DNA from: Odobenus rosmarus divergens
Taxonomy: Eukaryota > Chordata > Mammalia > Carnivora > Odobenidae
Assembly: GCF_000321225.1 (NCBI RefSeq)
Contig: NW_004451653.1
Coordinates: 253,747-317,746 of the forward strand
Reading direction: 5' to 3'
Length of the DNA stretch: 64,000 nt
Part shown: positions 1 through 60,620 of the stretch, one piece after another
Position numbering within the stretch: position 1 is the first letter of the stretch
Layout of the letters: each line of letters starts with the position of its first letter
Position numbers and translations under genes: made by a program
Notes under the pieces: model-generated
What the model saw: only the letters and a program-made list of their open reading frames with translations
Database searches by the model: none
What the model was told of the DNA's origin: nothing

Positions 1-7
1 CCATTTT

Positions 8-241
8 TTATTGCACCTCATTAATAGCCTTTTTAATTTCAACTTGGTTAGATTTTAGTTCTTTTATTTCTCCAGGTTTTCTAATATCTTCCATGCTTTT
101 TTCAAGCCCAGCTAGTATTTTTAAAATCGTCATTCTGAACTCTAGTTCCGACATCTTACTAATGTCCGTATTGATTAGGTCCCTGGCAGTCGGTACTTCC
201 CCTTGTTCTTTTTGTTGAGGTGATTTTTTCCATCTTGTCAT
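8..241 (-). pseudogene. L1 ORF1 N-terminal part with early stop
   Basis: The start codon lies at 241-239, followed by 77 codons. The product is basic at its N-terminus (MTRWKKSPQQK) and then charged and heptad-like (SELEFRMTILKILAGLEKSM), as in the ORF1p coiled-coil region. The frame meets a TAA at 10-8, well before a normal ORF1p (over 300 residues) would end, so this copy appears unable to make full-length ORF1p. L1 sequence continues past the stop. Confidence 0.75.
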
Positions 242-344
242 TTTGTCTGGAGGACAATAGATGAATGAGAGAACAAAATGCTAATAGGGTAACCACGACC
301 CCAGAAAAATATACACTAAACAAATCAGAAGAGACCTGAAACAG

Positions 345-727
345 GGAGAAAAGAAAGGGGAAAAAAAAAAAGAATATGATCAGGCTGGTGAATGGAACAG
401 AGCCACACACTAGATTTGGGGCGTATTTTGGTCTGTTAGAAGAAAGTGACTCCCAAAATTAAAATTTAAAATTAAAAAGGAAAACCTATATATGTACAAA
501 AATAAGGGTAAATACGATGAAGGGATGGAATATGACTGTAAAGATGAAAATTATAAAAGATTTTATAAAAGGAATTGATAAGTTGGTTGAAAAAAAGAAT
601 GAAGAGGAATTAAAAAAAGGGAGAGAATGTGATCAGGCAGGAGACTAGAACAATGCCATATACTAGAGATTTAGGGTATATTTTGGTCTGTTAGAAGAAA
701 CTGTATCCCAAAATTTTAAAGAGAGAG

Positions 728-764
<37 letters not shown>

Positions 765-880
765 CACACACACACACCAAAAATAAGGTTAACTACTGTG
801 AAGGGGTGGAATATGACTCTAAAAATGAAAAATAAAAAAGATTTTTAAAAAAGGGATTGATAAGATGTTGGTTGAAAGAG
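345..880 (-). repeat. Two-copy tandem segment in L1 5'UTR, about 255 bp
   Basis: Copy 1 (about 345-597) and copy 2 (about 598-880) share blocks such as TATTTTGGTCTGTTAGAAGA at 424 and 679, and TGGAATATGACT at 526 and 807. The offset grows from about 252-255 to 281 because copy 2 contains a TA/CA microsatellite. Divergence by eye is moderate. Confidence 0.7.
733..778. repeat. Compound (TA)n(CA)n microsatellite
   Basis: A TA run followed by an interrupted CA run inside copy 2 of the duplicated L1 5'UTR segment. Confidence 0.9.
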
Positions 881-2020
881 GGAAAAAGAAAAATTAAAAA
901 AGAAAAAGAAAATTAAAAAAATTAACTTTGAAAGACTAAAGAATCATGGGGAAAAAAGCCATGAATTCTATGTGATGTATTCCCCTAGTGCTAAAGTTCT
1001 GCGGTTCTCATTGATTGGTAAACTTGGTCTTGGCTCGCTGTTCTTGCTGATCTTATGGGAGAGGGGCCTGTTGCAGTGGTTCTCAGATGTCTTTGCCAGA
1101 GGCAGAATTGCCCCGCCTTTGCAGGGGGCCGGGCTAAGTAATCTCAGGTTTGCTCTTGGGAGCTTTTGTTCCCTGCAAGCTTTCTGTGCAGCTTTGGAGG
1201 ACGAGAGTGAAAATGGTGGCCTCCCAATCTCTGCCCTGGAGGCGCCGAGAACTTGGGGTCCTGCTTCTCAGTGAGCCCCCAGAGAAAAGCAGTCAATCAC
1301 TCCCGTCTCCCCAGTCTCTGGCCTCACTCTGTGCTCACCCGGCCTGTGACTGAGCATTTCTGTCTCTGGCACCCGACTCCGAGTGGAGTCTCCAAACCCA
1401 GCAGATCCCTCAGTTGCGCTCCTGCACCACTCCTCCCCGGGGAGGAAGGAAGGGGAGTCTCCCCGGATCTGCTGCTTGTTGGGTCCCTGCTGGAAGAGCA
1501 GCGGCCCGACTGTGCCACGGATCACAGTTTATGGCTACCCTGAACTGAGAGCCCACTCCTTGGCTCCATCTTTGCAGCCGGCTTCCCTGCTCCGGTACCT
1601 GGGAGCTCTGCCGCACTCAGGCACCCCCGGTCTTTCTGCGACCCCGAGGGTCCTGAGACCACACTGTCCCAGTGAGGGTTCCACCTCCCGCTTAGCCACT
1701 GGAGTGATGTCCCTCAGCGGAGCCGACTTCTAAAAGTTCCGATTTTGTGCTCTGTTGCCCTATCACTTGCTGGTAGCTGGCCGACGGAGGCTTCCTCTCC
1801 CGCGGTCTATCTTCCTGTATATTGCCTGGGATTCACTTCTTCGCATGTCCTACCTTCCAGAAAGTGGTCGCTTTTCTGTTCAGAGAGTTGCTGCTATTCT
1901 TTTCTTCAATCTCCTGTTGAGTTCGTAGGTGTTCAGAATGGTTTGATCCCTATCTAGCTGAATTCCTGGGACCAGACTAAATTTAGGTCTCCTACTCCTC
2001 TGCGATCTTGCTCCTCCGAC

Positions 2021-3019
2021 CAGTTACATTGATTTTTAATGTTTATCCAGTTTTGCATTCTTGAAATAATGCCTGCTTGGTTATATATTGCTAGAGTTGA
2101 TTTACTAATGTGTTGTAAAGGAGTTTGAAGTGAATGAGTTTGAAGGATGTTGGTCTGTATCTGTCCTGTTATGTCTTTGTCTTTGGTATCAAGATTGTGC
2201 TACCCTCATGAAACACATTAGGCAGGCTTTTTTTATCCCCCATATTCTGATAGTCTTTGTAAGATTTATAGTTTTTCTTTCTTAAATGTTTGATAGAATT
2301 CACCAACCAGTAGTATTTACTTAGTTGATAAAGGGCTCTCAGATTTTATTTTCATCTTGTGTTTGATATATTGTATTTTTTATGTAATTTGTCTATTTCT
2401 TTTTTTTTAAGATTTTATTTATTTATTTGACTTTTGGGGATGGCGCACAAACACAAGCAGGGGGAATGGCAGGCAGAGGGAGAGGGAGAAGCAGACTTCT
2501 CACTGAGCAGAGATCCCAGTGCGGGGCTCGATTCCTGGACCCTGGTATCATGACCTGAGCTGAAGGCAGACACTTAACCGACTGAGCCACCCAGGCACCC
2601 CTGTAATTTGTCTATTTCTAATTTGTCTATTTTGTTTAAGTTGTTGAATTTATTAGCACAAACTTGTCCATAATATTCCATTATCTTTTCACATCTGTAG
2701 TTTCTTTGGTAATGTCCTGTTTCATTGTGGTTTGAAATTTGTATTTTCTGTCTATATTATTGATCTCTGCTCTTATCTTTATTATATTTTTCCTTTTACT
2801 TTGGACTTGCATTTCTCTTTCTTCTTAAGGTGGAGCCTTAGGTCATTGATTTTAAATTATTATTTGCAATAAGCAATTAAAATAACTATAAATTTTCCTC
2901 CAAGCTGTATTCTACTTGTATTCCATAAGTTTTGTTACATTGTATTTTCATTATCATTTAGTACAGAATATTTTCAGTTTTCTTTGTTCTTTTTTTCATG
3001 GATTATTTAGAAATATAGT
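2021..3019 (-). mobile_element. Older L1 ORF2 relic, antisense, split by a SINE
   Basis: Antisense wording typical of L1 ORF2 (finger/palm region), for example CCAGTTTTGCATTCTTGAAA and AGATTGTGCTACCCTCATGA. It is full of stops. A SINE interrupts it at 2401-2601. Confidence 0.7.
2401..2601 (-). mobile_element. Carnivore tRNA-derived SINE (SINEC), 18-bp TSD
   Basis: Begins TTTTTTTTAAGATTTTATTT (tail complement) and ends CTGAGCCACCCAGGCACCC (5' end complement). The perfect TSD TGTAATTTGTCTATTTCT lies at 2383-2400 and 2602-2619, which suggests a fairly young insertion. Confidence 0.95.
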
Positions 3020-3031
3020 GTTTAATTTTTA

Positions 3032-3240
3032 GGGGTGCCTGGGTGGCTCAGTTGGTTATGTGTCTCACTCCTGATTTGGGCTTAGGTCATGATCTCAGGG
3101 TTGTGAGGTTGAACCCTGCATCGGGCTCCACACTCAGCCTGGAGCCTGCTTGTCCTTCTTCCTCTTCTCCTCTTCTCACAACTTGCTCTCACACTCTTGC
3201 TCTCAAATAAATTAATTAAATCTTAAAATATATATATATA
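3032..3240 (+). mobile_element. Carnivore SINE (SINEC), 12-bp TSD
   Basis: GGGGTGCCTGGGTGGCTCAG head, CT-rich middle, AAATAAAT and TA-rich tail. TSD GTTTAATTTTTA at 3020-3031 and 3241-3252. Confidence 0.93.
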
Positions 3241-3261
3241 GTTTAATTTTTAAACATGTGT

Positions 3262-4628
3262 GGAATGGAATAAAAAACTCAGAAATAAACCCATAATTAT
3301 ATGGTCAGTTAATCTTTGACAAAGGAATAGATATACAATGGAAAAAAGACAGTCTCTTCAACAAATGGTTTTGGGGAAACTGGGCTAAACTGGACCTCTC
3401 TCTTTCACCATATACAAAAATAAACTCAGAATGGATTAGAGACCTAAATGTGAGACCTGAAACCATAAAAATCCTTGAAGAGAGCACGGATGGTAATTTC
3501 CCTGACATTGGCTATAGCATCATTTTTCTAGATCTGTCTCCTGAGGCAAGGAATATGAAATCCAAAGTAATCTATTGAGACTACATCAAAATAAGTTTTT
3601 GCACAGTGAAGGAAACAGTCAACAAAATTAAAAGGCAACCTACTTAATAGAAAAAGATACTTGCAAATCACATATCTTATAAAGGGTTAGTGTCCAAAAT
3701 ATATAAAGAATTGATACAACTCAACACCCATAAAACTCATAACCCAATTTAAAAATGGGCAGAAGACATGAACAGACATTTCTCCAAAGAAGACATCCAG
3801 ATAGCCAACAGACACACAAATGATGCCCAACATCACTCATCATCTGGGAAATGCAAATCAAAACTACAGTGAGATATTACCGTATACCTGTCAGAATGGC
3901 TAAAGTCAAAAACACAAGAAACAACCACTGTTGGTGAGGATGTGGAGAAAAAGGAACCCTGGTGCACTGTTGGTGAGAATACAAACTGGTGTAGCTACTG
4001 TGGAAAACAGTATGGAGATTCCTCAAAATGTTAGAAATAGAATTACTCTACAGTCTAGTAATCACACTACTGGGTATTTACCCTAGAAATTCAAAGGGAT
4101 ACATTTACCCCTCTGTTTATTGCAGGATCATTTATGATATCCAAATTGTGGAAGCAGCCCAAGTGTCCATCGATAGATGAATGAATAGACAAGGTGTGTG
4201 TCTGTGCGTGCGCTTGCACACGTGCATGCACACAGAAATATTCAGCCATAAGAATGGAATCTTGCCATTTGCAACAACATGGATGGAGCTAGAGAGTATA
4301 ATGCTAAGTGAAGTAAGTCAGAGAAAGACAAATACCTTATGATATTTCTCATGTGGAATTTAAGAGACAAAACAAGCAAAAGGGAAAAATGTCAAACCAA
4401 GAAACAGACTTTAACTATAGAGAACAAACTGATGATTACTAGAGGGGGAGGTGGGTGGGAGATGGATGAAATAGGGGATGGGGATTAAAGAGTACACTTA
4501 CCATGATGAACACTGAGTAATGTATAGAATTGTCAAATCATTATATTATACATCTGAAACTAGTATAGCACTGTATGTTAACTACACTGGAATTATAATA
4601 AAAACACTTAATAAAAAATTTTTTTAAA
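3262..4628 (+). mobile_element. L1 3' part (ORF2 end and 3'UTR), degenerate
   Basis: Sense-strand L1 text: end of ORF2 with CAACAAATGGTTTTGGGGAA, AATGGGCAGAAGACATGAAC and GGTGAGGATGTGGAGAAAAA, then the 3'UTR, ending in an AATAAAA-rich tail. Several frames are broken. A degraded GT/GC-rich stretch at 4194-4233 lies at the usual L1 microsatellite point. Confidence 0.9.
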
Positions 4629-4689
4629 CGTGAGTCTTTTGAGATAGCTTATTGTTGATATTTTATTTCCATGTGGTAAGAGAAAAGAG

Positions 4690-4905
4690 ATCCTATATTT
4701 GTGAGACATATAGTGAAATATTTACAGGTGAAATCATATCAGATCTAGGATTTATTTCAAAATAATCCAGGGTAAAGTGGGAAGAGTGGGTACGAATGTT
4801 GATAAAATGAGATAGGCTGAGAGTGGATAATGATATACGGGGGTCTGTTTTATTACTCTATTTTATTTATGTTTGAAAAATTTCTATAATAAAAAATCAA
4901 CGAGA
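4690..4905 (+). mobile_element. Second L1 3'UTR relic
   Basis: The 3' terminal wording of older L1 (TATGTTTGAAAAATTTCTAT then AATAAAAAATC), separate from the L1 just upstream. Confidence 0.55.
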
Positions 4906-4914
4906 AAAAAAAAT

Positions 4915-5180
4915 CCCATCTCTTTTGGCACATCTTATCAGTCCTCTTTCCGTTCATTAAATCTTCCTCTGAGAAGTCCTGTCTCCCCACCACTCATCAC
5001 CTTTATTCTCTTACAGTCTGCCCCCAGTTTGTTTTCTTTCATAGCACTTATAACACATTATAAGGCATTTCTTTTTGTTGGTTTTCTGTTTTCACTAGAC
5101 TGTAACACATTTCTTCACCAGTGTGTGCTAGGCGTGAAACAGTCTTTGCTCAGTAAATAGTTGTGAAAGGGAGGGAAGAA
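4915..5180 (+). mobile_element. L2 relic
   Basis: L2 3'-end pattern: AAATCTTCCTCTGAGAAGTC, CACTTATAACACATTATAA, ACTAGACTGTAACAC, then CAGTAAATAGTTG. Ancient and diverged. A MER5/hAT-like end (AGTGGTTTTCAAACTGTGCT) follows at about 5300-5320. Confidence 0.6.
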
Positions 5181-5319
5181 GGAAAGAACTCTGGAGTATT
5201 TCTACTAGAGTTAAGAACATTACACGTCTTCATCCTCATTTTATTGTAAGTGGTTTGTTTTAGCAGAATTTCTTGTGAGCTAGAATCCCTTTAGCTTAGT
5301 GGTTTTCAAACTGTGCTTC

Positions 5320-6150
5320 AGTGGACCATCTACTGTATTCCAAGAGGCAGTCTTGTAGTTGGAATAAGGGAGCTAGGGGAGCAAAGGTAAAGCTCCAGAC
5401 TCTACTTTTAAAGTTCACATCTGCTTTAATCTAGGCACCTCAGGGTTTGTTTTTGGTTTTGTTTTTATCAACTTATAATAATTTGATTGAAGAAAGCGTC
5501 CACAGCTTTAACAAAATAATTGAAATAATTTTGGAACAGTATTCTGTATACAGTTGTAGAATTTCAACTTAGCTATCATCATACCCATGGCATAAATTCA
5601 GAATTTATTATTTTTGCCATGCTGTAAAATTTTAATATTAGAAATCAGTGTCATTTTGAGAATATCAGAGGTTTTATTTCCTATTTTCTCACTGGTGTAA
5701 GTGATATTTATTGACAAGATACAGTTTTAAATGTTATTAATTTATATTTGTACTTTAAGAGTTCAGATTAAGTGTGATATTGTATGGTACGATTGGAATG
5801 AATTAAGTTTATGACGAATGATGTGTTAAGACATTTGTATATTTAGTACTGATCTTAGTACAGAAAATTATAAGATTTTATTCCCAGTAGAATTAGAAGA
5901 ATTTAGGTGATTTCTGTGATGGAAACCATTGCTTAAATTTATTCAAACCTTTTCTTCAGTTTTTTTTTTAACATGAAAACTTCAAAAAGGCCAAAAAAAA
6001 AAACCCCTTAGAAAATGTTAAATAGGTATCTACATGCTATGGGCTGTTTCTGTATGGGGTGATGAAATACTGAAGTGCTTTTCATCAGCTGGGAAAACTC
6101 TGGGATGTTGTCACAGCGTCAGAGTACCAGTCTCAAAGTACTGCCTGTAG
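5320..6150. other. Intron 2 sequence without recognised feature
   Basis: AT-rich unique-looking intron sequence. No ORF, exon-like block or recognisable repeat beyond short homopolymers near 5960-6005. Confidence 0.5.
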
Positions 6151-6365
6151 CACTTAAAGCCCTGGTCAGATTACCTGTGCTTTACCTAGCTTTGCCACTT
6201 ACTAGCTTTTAGGACCCAAGGCAAGTTAGTTAATTTCCTTGTGTTTTCGTTTCCTCATTTGTAAAATGGTAATAGTGTCTCATAGAATTTATTGTGAGGA
6301 ACTTGGCATACTTCTTTGGATCTGATAAACTCTAGGTAAATGTTAGCTACTCTCAATAAATAATC
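6150..6365 (+). mobile_element. MIR relic
   Basis: MIR core wording: CTTTGCCACTTACTAGCTTT, CAAGTTAGTTAATTTCCTTG, TTCCTCATTTGTAAAATGG and the CTCAATAAAT end. An L2-like remnant follows to about 6540 (low certainty). Confidence 0.75.
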
Positions 6366-6588
6366 AGTTACTATTACTGCAGCCACAGCATTAGGATTGT
6401 GTGCTTACTTGCATTTGTCTCCCACTGGAGGACTTCAGCAAGTCTTATTAGCACATTTTATATGCCAGGACCTAGTGCATCTACCACAGTGGCTGGCGTG
6501 TAGAAGGCATTTGGTTAATGTTAGTCCTGCTAAATGTAGCCCAGTGCCCTGGTTTTTTGGAAGTACTTCAATAGAAATATTGACTTAG

Positions 6589-6771
6589 GGGCGTCGGGGT
6601 GGCTCAGTCAGCTAAGTGTCTGCCTTCGGCTCAGGTCGTGATCCCAGGGTCCCGGGATCAAGCCACACATCGGGCTCCCTACTCAGTGGAGAGCCTGCTT
6701 CTCCCTCTCCCACTCCCCCTGCTTGTGTTCCCTCTCTCGCTGTCTCTCTCTGTCAAATAAATAAAATAAAA
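6589..6771 (+). mobile_element. Carnivore SINE, 16-bp TSD
   Basis: GGGCGTCGGGGTGGCTCAGT head and TGTCAAATAAATAAAATAAA tail. Perfect TSD AGAAATATTGACTTAG at 6573-6588 and 6772-6787. Confidence 0.95.
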
Positions 6772-6909
6772 AGAAATATTGACTTAGACATAATTCCTCA
6801 CTGAGACTCAGTTCCATCTCTAACCCCATAGTGACCCATCTCCTGATAAATCTCCCTTAAAACACCCAACATAGAGTGTTCAACTTACTCAGTAATAGTA
6901 GTTATTTGC

Positions 6910-7283
6910 TGTATTAGTTTGCCAAGGCTGCCATAACAAAATACTATGAACTGGGTGGCTTAAACAACAGAAACTTACTTTCTCAGAGGGTCTGCAGAGT
7001 TGGTTTCCTCTGCGGCTTCTCCTGGGTTTGCAGATGATCACCCTCTTGTGGCCTCTTCAGTGGCCATCTATCTGTACAAGCTGCCCTGGTGTCTCTGTAT
7101 GTATCCTAACCTCCTCCTCTTAGAATGTCACCATTCAGATTGGATTAGGGCCTCCCTAATGACCTTATTTTAACTCAGTTGCCTCTATAAAGGCCTTATC
7201 TTCAAATACAATCACATTCTGAGGTACTGGGGGTTAGGGCTTCAACATATGAATTTGAGGGGAACACAATTCAGTCCATAACA
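6910..7283 (-). mobile_element. Solo LTR, ERVL-MaLR-like
   Basis: About 374 bp with TG...CA ends on the minus strand (TGTTATGGACTGAATTGTG... to ...AACTAATACA). It has the well-known block GGGTGGCTTAAACAACAGAA near one end. It looks like an MLT1-type solo LTR; the subfamily is unsure. No retroviral coding sequence is attached. Confidence 0.65.
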
Positions 7284-7549
7284 CTTACTATTACTTAATT
7301 ACCTACTTATGATTATAATTACTTATGATAATGATAGCTCTTACTGTTAATATATTATTAAATCATTACCCTGGAAGATTTGTTGTCTGACTAATTAGCT
7401 GGATGTTTTAAAAATAGAGGTGGATTAGTTTTTTTAAGAAGTGGATTTTTTAAAGAAGTGGATTAAGGTTTTTATGATGAAAGCAGTGATCTTAGTCCAC
7501 AGATCAGAAGCCAAAGGGTGTGTTATATGATGCTTTTTAATTTGTATAT

Positions 7550-7690
7550 TTTATTTATTCACAAATTCGTTATTTACCAAAAACTTAATGAGTGCCTACC
7601 AGGTGCCCAGGCAGGGTGTTAGAAGGTAGCAGCGCCATCGTGAGCAAGACACGTGCCTGCCATTGGCCAGTTCACAACCTAGTATATACT
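7550..7690 (-). mobile_element. L2/MIR-class relic
   Basis: ATTCACAAATTCGTTATTTA, GAGTGCCTACCAGGTGCCCA and GTGAGCAAGACACGTGCCTG follow the complement of the shared L2/MIR 3'-end family. Very diverged. Confidence 0.45.
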
Positions 7691-7765
7691 TAAAATATCT
7701 GTGCCTCTGGAATGTAACAAGAAATAGTTCCCCAGAGTATTAGGTCTTAGGAAGTGTTGGTATTT

Positions 7766-7958
7766 GGGGCACCTGGGTGGCTCAGTCGGTAAAGCATCTG
7801 CCTTCGGTTCAGGTCATGATCCCAGGGTTCTGGGATCGAGCCCCGCATCGGGCTCCCTGCTCAATGGAGAGCCTGCTTCTCCCTCTCCCTCTGCCTGCCG
7901 CTGTGCCTACTTGTGCTCTCTCTCTGTCAAATAAAGAAAATCTTAAGGGAAAAAAAGG
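7766..7958 (+). mobile_element. Carnivore SINE
   Basis: GGGGCACCTGGGTGGCTCAG head, GGGATCGAGCCCCGCATCGG body, TCAAATAAAGAAAATCTTAA tail. The TSD is not clear. Confidence 0.93.
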
Positions 7959-8034
7959 GTGTTATCAGACCTTAGAGTGCTGACTTTGTATTTTAAAAGT
8001 CACTTAATTAATTTTAAAAACATTAAAATCCTGA

Positions 8035-8215
8035 TTAGAACCACTACCTAGGACCGTGATCATGAGCAAATTTAATCCCCTCAAACCACTATTTCCTCAT
8101 TTATAAAATAGAAGTAATATAAATACTATATAGGGTAATTCATGATTAAGTGACATAATGCATGTCATAGCACCATACTTGGCACTTACGAAGAACTTAA
8201 TAAAATGGTTGCTGC
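8035..8215 (+). mobile_element. MIR relic
   Basis: TTTCCTCATTTATAAAATAG, then GCACCATACTTGGCACTTAC and AACTTAATAAAATG: MIR 3' half. A further faint MIR-like remnant may lie at 8430-8600. Confidence 0.55.
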
Positions 8216-8219
8216 TGGG

Positions 8220-9344
8220 TCTTTTTTGTTTTTAGTTTTTTGGTTTTTTTCCAGTTCAGGAGCTAAGGCTCATCTTGGAGGTGAAATTGAGGAGATACTA
8301 AGAATAGCTTTATATGTAGGTTTCTAATAATTGGAGAGAACTTTTGCCAGAGCTTTGGAGTTTGTTATAATTTCTACCCTGCCAGTTCCCAGAAAGGATT
8401 AGAAATAGTGCCTGAGAAGTGTGTTCCAATCATGAGGTAATGGAGAAAACACTGACCCAGAACTAAGATGAACTTAGCACTAGGTTTAGCTCTGGAGCCA
8501 GCTAGATGATCCTGGGTAATCCCGAAGTCTAGGCTTTCCCTATCAGATTCTTTGCCTTGTTTATTAATTAGGAAATGGTTAATCTGATACTGGCCTTTAG
8601 GTTTCTGAGGCTTTGTGTATAATCTCCAAAGTCTCATAAATTTGAAATTATATTCTAAAAGCAGAAATATATAACTTGAATTTAATCTTCCTCCTGAATA
8701 ATTATCACTTTCCAGAGAATAATCATTAATATAAATGACTTAATAGATAGTCCTTTCATAGTCTTTCCTTGGCTGAATTCATTTTAGAGTCCCTAATATA
8801 TTAACATTGCATTTATATTAATTCTTGTTTTGGTAGCAGTATTCTTATAGAAGGTACTAAAGTCATAAGTTGACTTTCTCACATAGCTGTCATGTATTTG
8901 GAAAACATTGGCAAGGCACTGTGTAAGTCTGTTTTAACTGATAAAGACATAGTATCAGGCTTCATGAGAAATTTTTTCTTGTCATTGTTACTGCTGCTGT
9001 TCCTTTTTTTTTTCTTGGCAGAGTGGGAATACTTTTTAACTGATGGATTATTAGGGCCACTTTGGTTAATAAATGAGGATAAGATAAGGCAATAAAAGAT
9101 TTTAAATAGAATGACCTAGGAAATGAGAAGGGTTAAACCCATAAAAATGTTTTCTACTTAGATGCCTCTGTCTGTATAAGGTTTTTATTAGTTTATGAAA
9201 AGTTTACAAAATCTTAACTATATAATTTAAATGACTGAAAAAATACTATATCTCACAGAATTACAGATCTTAATTCTCATCTGATATTTGATATTGACAA
9301 ATGTTATATTTTCTAATGTTGCAATTAGTTTTTTAAAAGCTATT
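8220..9344. other. Intron 2, no clear feature
   Basis: AT-rich, with possible weak MIR traces at 8430-8600. No exon-like block. Confidence 0.45.
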
Positions 9345-9440
9345 GAATGGTACACTTAAAATTGTTAAAATGGTGATTTTAACGTATATTTTATCACAAT
9401 TAAAAACCAAAGCAAAAGTAAAAACCAATAAACAATAACA
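9345..9440 (+). mobile_element. L1 3'UTR end relic
   Basis: GAATGGTACACTTAAAATTG, TTTATCACAATTAAAAACC and an A-rich end follow the classic old-L1 3' terminus. Confidence 0.6.
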
Positions 9441-9645
9441 ACAAAATAGATTTACTCAGTTATATCTTTTCAGTATCTTTTCCCCAGAGTTTTTCTGCAT
9501 TTGTTACTGAAGCACCTATTTGGACACTTTCAAAATAGTGTGGGTACTTACTAGATTTTTAGGGTTGATTACCATTGGGTTTATATTTCTGTGAATTACA
9601 AATGTATGATTTATTTAACATTATTTTCATGGCAAAGATTTTTAA

Positions 9646-59348
<49,703 letters not shown>

Positions 59349-59732
59349 GCTGCGCTGGAATGTTGTCAAGCACTGTTGCTGGCGCTGCAGGACTGACGGT
59401 GCAGCTCTCTGCGGGAACCTGGTACGGGCCATGGAATGTACTGTACACCCACATCCTCAGACTGCCCAGCAGCCAAGTTCCACCACCTTTCACAGACCGG
59501 GGTAGTGGCTTCCAAGTTGTACCTGTTTTGGAGTTAGACTTGAAAGAAAGTGCTAGCACAGTTTGTGTTGTGGATTTGCTACTTCCATAGTTTACTTGAC
59601 ATGGTTCAGACTGACCAATGCATTTTTTTCAGTGACAGTCTGTAGCAGTTGAAGCTGTGAAATGTGCTAGGGGCGAGCATTTGTCTTGTATGTGGTGAAT
59701 TCTTTCAGTGTAACAACATTATCTGACCAATA

Positions 59733-59759
59733 GTACACACACACACACACACACACACA
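59733..59759. repeat. (AC)13 microsatellite in the CDK8 3'UTR
   Basis: Pure AC run in transcribed sequence; likely variable in length. Confidence 0.95.
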
Positions 59760-60495
59760 GAAGTTTAACTGGTACTTGAAACATACAGTATATGTTAACT
59801 CAACAAAATAACCAAGACTCAAAGTGAGATTATTTTGGTACACCTTTCATTTTAGTGTCTTATCAGTGGGTTGATTCATTTTCTACATTAATCAGTGTTT
59901 TTTGACCAAGACTGTTGCTTGGGTTTTTTTGAAAGTACAAAAGCCACATAGTTTTTCCAGAAAGGTTTCAAAACTCCCAAAGATTAATTTCCAACTTATA
60001 AGTTTGTTTTTGTTTTCAATCTATGACTTGACTGGTATTAAAGCTGCTATTTGATAGTAATTAAATATGTTGTCATTGATATAAACCTGTTTGGTTCAGC
60101 AAACAAACTGAAATGATTGTCATAGACAGTGTTTTATTTTTCCTGTTGGTGTTGCTGATTAGTGAGCATGCTTTAAGATGAAAAAAGCATGAATGATAAC
60201 TTCCTCTGAAAGGTGCGGCATCCGATTCAGATATTTTGTCTTGATTTTAAAGCTGGTTGGTGTAGTGCTATTAAAATTTTGTTCAGTTAATTTTACTTTT
60301 TAAAACTTGTTCGCACGTTGTTTAGGGTGCCCTTACTTCAGCAAAGGAGAAGGAGTAGGAGAGCCTTAGAATTTTTGAGGAAAAAAAAAAAACCTATAAC
60401 ATACAATGTACTGTATCAAACTATTTTACATGAATGACACAAGTATTCTGAATTTAAAAAAAAAATTGAACATTGTTAAAAACAAGGTGTTATGT

Positions 60496-60501
60496 AATAA
60501 A
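60496..60501 (+). terminator. Proximal polyadenylation signal AATAAA
   Basis: AATAAA followed by T-rich sequence, 99 bases before the second signal. It could give a slightly shorter CDK8 transcript. Confidence 0.45.
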
Positions 60502-60594
60502 TTTATTTTTCATAAATCAAAATATGAAGTCGGCTCTATTTTTGTATACACAGAAGTGTTTTATTTTAAAGCATGCCTTAACAAGTGGCCTCTA

Positions 60595-60600
60595 AATAAA
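60595..60600 (+). terminator. Probable main CDK8 polyadenylation signal AATAAA
   Basis: CTAAATAAATCTG followed within 20-30 bases by a T/GT-rich element (TTCAGTTGTTTTCCTTT). This is the classical arrangement, and sequence beyond it turns into old repeats. Confidence 0.7.
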
Positions 60601-60620
60601 TCTGTTCAGTTGTTTTCCTT

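Larger units (their letters stand above)
1..2020 (-). mobile_element. L1 retrotransposon, 5' end (5'UTR and ORF1 start), cut by window edge
   Basis: Read on the minus strand, the element starts near 2020 with GGTCGGAGGAGCAAGATCGC, the usual start of carnivore L1. It has a GC-rich 5'UTR of about 1.78 kb (richest at 1080-1740), an A-rich duplicated section, then the ORF1 start codon at 241-239. The rest lies left of the window. The 5' end is present, so the copy is not 5'-truncated. It sits antisense to CDK8 in intron 2, inside or beside an older L1. Confidence 0.85.
59349..60620 (+). other. CDK8: CDK8 3'UTR
   Basis: The stretch after the stop codon is AT-rich and has no other gene-like signal. 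It contains an (AC)n array at 59733-59759 and A-runs near 60380 and 60458. The end is inferred from the AATAAA at 60595-60600 followed by a T/GT-rich stretch; the exact cleavage site cannot be seen. The length of about 1.26 kb fits the human mRNA as I recall it. Confidence 0.75.

Noticed and set aside
972..1733. Overlapping 100-116 codon open frames on the + strand
   Set aside because: They lie in the GC-rich antisense of an L1 5'UTR, overlap in several frames, and show no domain or splice signals.
6910..7283. Endogenous retrovirus with genes
   Set aside because: Only a solo LTR-sized element is present; no gag, pol or env-like frame is seen here or near 17418.
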